64,000 nt of DNA, taken from NCBI GenBank assembly GCA_022496805.1, contig CM040102.1, forward strand, positions 2,170,001 through 2,234,000, written 5' to 3'. Shown one piece after another: positions 60,520 through 64,000 of the stretch. Under the pieces are notes generated by a model. It saw nothing but the letters and a program-made list of their open reading frames with translations. It was not told where the DNA came from and ran no database searches. The position numbers and the translations under genes are program-made. This DNA is from Pohlia nutans (taxonomy: Eukaryota > Streptophyta > Bryopsida > Bryales > Mniaceae). Position 1 is the stretch's first letter, and each line of letters begins with the position of its first letter.

Positions 60520-61409
60520 CAAACTCCAAATTATATCCAACAAACTACCCTTCCAACTAGATAGTAGTTACTTTTGCTTACAACTATTGGTCACTAGAGT
60601 GACTATTCTTGATAGAAGAGAGTAGTAGCCTTGGTGGGCATTGGGTCATTGTCATTACGAATAGACACTTTATTCACGCAAACCTCAAAAGAGTCCCCAC
60701 AATTTTTCATGAGTTGTTATGAAAATGCTCTTCAATTATGTGAAAGGTTCCACCAATTCTTACATTTTGTCTTTAAATGGTTGGTATGAGATTTGAAAAG
60801 AAATGAAAGGCTAGACCCCAAGATACCGGTAATGTCAAATTTGTTTTAACCCCTAAAGGACAAAGGATCCATGGTTTTAAAATGACAAATTCAATTGATC
60901 TTATTGTGAAAAATACAATTTAGATGGGACCAAATTTAAAATCTCCGGAACTAGTGAACTACATTGCATGGGTTGGTCAAAGAACAAATTTGTTCGAAAA
61001 AAAGAAGTCCATTTAGGATCTACTCAAAAGTGCTAAAAGAAACATGAGACCCCGTTTGAGCTTCTTGGTCTTTTAGGGCTTGATTTCTAACTCAAACTCC
61101 TCAATTCACTCTTTCAAATCCAATGTATGTTCAAATCTTGTACATGTAACAATTCACCCAAATAGTATGTCCAAAATTGGTGTTATCAGTTCAAACGTTG
61201 TCCAGAAAGATGAACAATGAACAGTCGAAGAAGATGAACACGAGCCAACTGAAATGATGAACAGTTTGGCCGACGGATTCTGCACGAGCTTGGTGGTCGG
61301 GTGTGACAGCGCCCGGTCTACAGTAAATCTCCCCGCATCTGGACCGTTTATCTCGATCGACGGTCCTCCTCTCACGAGCCCTCGCTGAAACTCAGCACTG
61401 GCTCGTGAC
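60520..61409 (-). repeat. Right arm of 890-bp inverted duplication
   Basis: Reverse complement of 58430-59319, with the same length and no difference seen in the parts compared. It ends 204 bp before the start codon of the TolB-like gene. Beyond the arm the two flanks show only short, broken similarity (GCCGAACC). Confidence 0.85.
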
Positions 61410-61613
61410 GAGGCCGAACCGTGAATCTAGTACTGGAATCGGTCCACAGCATTCCATGCATATTTAGTGGCACTCTCTTCCTGTTCAGATCATCTCTCAC
61501 CACTGTGAAAGCGATCGATGCTCTTGAACCGAAAGGAGTATTCTTCACACCCTTCGCTCGAACGATTGCTCTGTGAAGTAGCAATCTGCGGGTAGCTAGC
61601 TAGTGAAGTAGCG
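61410..61613 (+). other. Upstream region / probable 5' leader of TolB-like gene
   Basis: 204 bp between the palindrome and the start codon. No convincing TATA box was seen within it; the promoter probably extends into the duplicated arm. A GTAGC-rich repeat (TAGCTAGCTAGTGAAGTAGC) lies just before ATG. Confidence 0.3.
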
Positions 61614-63909
61614 ATGTCGCGCGTATACAGCCGCGGCAGCATCGCCTATTTCGCCACCTACAAGCCGCCGGTGCCGCTCGACATCTTCTCCTTGCCCATC
61701 CCGACCTCGTCACACCACGACGAGGTTCTCGTCACGAATGGAATGCATTGCAGCTTCAACGGCTGCCCTATCCCTCCTGCGGCGCTCAAGCTCCTCCTCA
61801 AGAGCCCCCAGCTGGCATCCATGTCCGGCGGCGCCACCGACGCTGACGTCGACGCCGGCCGCATCTCCGGCATTGCCTACGTTTGCGAGATAGGCTACGA
61901 GGGGGTCTGGATCGGTCTGCGGCCCAATGCCTACCTGGACCGCAACGCCAGCATTAGCGAGGTGGCCAATTCTGTGTGGGGGATCCCCCTGAACTCCCTC
62001 TACGACCCCGCGCTGGTCGGCCGCGCGCACATGGAGGACAGCCCCTGCTTCGGCGGCGGCTACCAGCTTGGCTATGACACCGTCGACCACTCGATCCTCT
62101 ACGTCTCCACGAAGGAGCCGGTGCAAGAACGCCGCAGACCCTGGACCGCCGTCTACATGACCAACCTTAGAACCGGCCAGACCGACCGCCTCACTCCTCC
62201 AGGTGTATTTCTATCTTAGATCTCTCGTCGTCAATTGAGTAATCTCATCTGCTTAACTGCACTGTGCATGTGGGCAATCTGCAGAGCAGTCTGATTTGAG
62301 CCCTGCCGTATCGCCGTCGGGGGCGGTGGTGGCTGTGGCGTCGTTCGAAGGGAAGGGCTGGGACGGGGAGATCGACGACCTGCGGACCAACATCTACGTG
62401 ATGAACGTGGTCACGGGGAGGATGTCGCAAGGCCGCAGGCTGCTGGTCACGAACGGCGGGTGGCCAACGTGGGCCAGCGAAAACGTCATCTTCTTCCACA
62501 GGAAGGACGGTGGCACATGGGGCGTCTTCCGGTTCATCATCAACACCGGGAGCATCGTCCGGGTGACACCGGTGCATATCAACGCGATGACACCGGCGGC
62601 CATCAGCGAGACTAGAGTGGCGGTGGCCACAATCCGCCAGACGTCCACGTTCAAGGACGTCCGTGTGCCGGCGCAGTACCGCCACATCGAGATCTTCGAC
62701 ACGGCCACACCGGGGCAGTCGTTGCAGATCACGCAGAGGTCGAGGCCCAAAACCGATCACTACAACCCCTTCGTGCTAAACGGCGGCGGCCGCGTCGGGT
62801 ACCACCGCGCCAGGCCTGACGTCGTACAGCCCGGCGACACGGTTCCTCGGAACATTTACGCGAGGAATTGCCCCGTGCCGGACGTCGGGCTAACGCAGAT
62901 GTCCGGCGCGTTTCCGACCATCTCCAGGGACGGGTCGAAGCTGGCCTTCGTGGACAACGCGTTCAAGTCGTTATATATCGTCGACGGAAATGGGCTGCGC
63001 ATGGTGTACCAGACCGCGACAGCGGAAATCTTCTGCCCGATGTGGAACCAGAACCTCGGCATGGACCTGCTCTACTTCTCCATGGGCTCCTCGTTCATGG
63101 CCAACAAGCCCCTAGAAATCTACTCCATTCCCAACGTCTCCAGCGTCGGCCCAGGCTTAAAGCAGCCTAAGATTCTCACCAAGGGCGGGTTCAACAACGC
63201 GTTTCCGTCGAGCAGCCCGGACGGGACTAAGTTCGTGTTCCGGTCGATTAGAAACGGGCACAAGAACCTGTACGTCATGATGGACCAGAGCGCCGGGGAG
63301 TATGGACAAATTGGGCTTTACACGTTGACTCAGGGGTTATGGACCGACACTCACTGCCAATGGTCCCCGAACGGGGACTGGATCGTGTTCTCGTCGACGC
63401 GCGACAAGCCAGCGGGTGCACCGGCGTCGGACCAGGGGTTGGACCCGGGTTACTTCGCCGTGTATTTGGTGAAGTGGAATGATCCTTTTGTCGTGGTTCG
63501 GGTGCTGCGGAGTGGGTTCGATGGGCGTGGGCATGTCAATCACCCGGTGTGGAGCCCGGACGGGAGAAGCATCGCCGTCACTGCAGATTTTGCGGCGGTG
63601 TCGGTGGAGCCAGTCTCAATGCCACTGATTGAGCACTCGGTGCGGCCGTATGGCGATATCTTCGTGGTGGACATTGACCTGCGAGTTCTAGCGTGGAATT
63701 GGGATTTGCAGAATGTTACTCGCGTCACACACAGCCGGTATGAGTGCTCGACGCCGGCGTGGACGGTTACTCCAAATTATTTGTACGACAACTGGTATTT
63801 CATCTCAGGGGCAAATCTTAGTCCGGTACCATGCCCATATGCATTCACTGAGGAGGGTGAGAGTTGGCGTATGACCGGGCATCTCTGCCTCCCCAAAAAA
63901 TGTTGCTGA
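61614..63909 (+). CDS. TolB-like WD40-type beta-propeller protein
   Basis: Apparently intact plant gene. Exon 1 is 61614-62202, the intron 62203-62284 (82 bp, GTGTAT...CTGCAG), exon 2 62285-63909. The product is 737 residues; splicing yields LTPPEQSDLSPAVSPSG. At least five propeller (PD40/TolB-type) signatures are visible: SPSGAVVAVASFEG (about 205), SRDGSKLAFVDN (411), SPDGTKFVFRS (507), SPNGDWIVFSSTRDKP (557) and SPDGRSIAVTADF (620). The C terminus ends GHLCLPKKCC, like plant homologues. No signal peptide is evident. Biochemical function in plants is not established; bacterial TolB is a periplasmic scaffold. Codon use is strongly GC-rich, unlike the surrounding DNA. The start ATG was chosen because the N terminus (RGSIAYFATYKPPVPLDIFS) matches the family start. 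Confidence 0.9.
62203..62284 (+). other. Intron of TolB-like gene
   Basis: 82-bp GT-AG intron, AT-richer than the exons, with in-frame stops. It falls after TPP in the family motif RLTPP, and splicing restores Glu (G|AG) and the open frame. Confidence 0.85.
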
Positions 63910-63935
63910 GTATTGGCAAGTCGTCATGAGAATAA

Positions 63936-64000
63936 GGGCCGCTTCACACTATGGCTGTCCAAGTGGAGAGGCCGTGGGATTGAGAGTCCAAACTTTGTTG
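63936..64000. mobile_element. PIF/Harbinger-like MITE, left end (cut by window end)
   Basis: Starts GGGCCGCTTCACACTATGG after TAA (63933-63935), the same end as the inner element at 38288. The rest lies beyond the window. It begins 26 bp after the stop codon of the TolB-like gene, so it is likely within that gene's 3' UTR. Confidence 0.75.

Overview
This window looks like nuclear DNA of a land plant. The evidence is a typical plant TolB-like beta-propeller gene with one short intron at the right end, plant-type CACTA, MULE, hAT, PIF/Harbinger and LINE remnants, and AT-rich intergenic sequence. I cannot name the species. The one apparently intact host gene is strongly GC-rich against its surroundings, which fits a monocot, early-diverging angiosperm or fern at least as well as a typical eudicot, but that is inference. 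No bacterial operons, CRISPR arrays or rRNA genes were seen.

Layout. 0-3.3 kb: a cluster of short elements bounded by TTAA with CCC(C/T)TAAA ends (piggyBac-like MITEs), one interrupted by a foldback element. 3.5-11.9 kb, minus strand: a four-exon TNP2-type CACTA transposase broken by two nonsense codons and one frameshift. 13.1-13.9 kb: an unrecognised broken minus-strand gene. 16-28.1 kb, plus strand: a second CACTA-type gene (Ptta/En/Spm, TNPA-like) with an RS-rich segment and a C-terminal coiled coil. One of its exons is split by a 6.3-kb Mutator-like element (19180-25468) with an 11-13 bp target duplication. That element carries tandem repeats, an alternating inverted-repeat array, captured-gene-like pieces, a zinc-ribbon remnant and a SWIM zinc finger.

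28-43 kb is mostly non-coding and holds further MITEs, including a clean nested pair (38277-39112) and three families that share TA / GAGTTA ends. 44-47 kb holds a 5'-truncated LINE on the minus strand with RNase H and zinc-knuckle regions, a (GATA)n-type tail and a tRNA-like SINE. 49.4-51.6 kb holds a broken PIF/Harbinger transposase. 53.5-54.2 kb is an inverted copy of 43.3-44.0 kb. 55.5-57.3 kb is an hAT transposase with three in-frame nonsense codons, followed by a minisatellite. 58430-61409 is a very large palindrome: two 890-bp arms of equal length flank 1.2 kb of degenerate LINE. The intact TolB-like gene (61614-63909) starts 204 bp beyond the palindrome, and a Harbinger-type MITE sits 26 bp after its stop codon.

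The region therefore reads as a deeply nested transposon graveyard next to one working gene. The insertion order can be read at several points. The most unusual items are the TTAA-bounded MITE families in a plant, the TNPA-like RS-domain gene split by a MULE, the alternating inverted array inside that MULE, and the near-perfect palindrome just upstream of the host gene.
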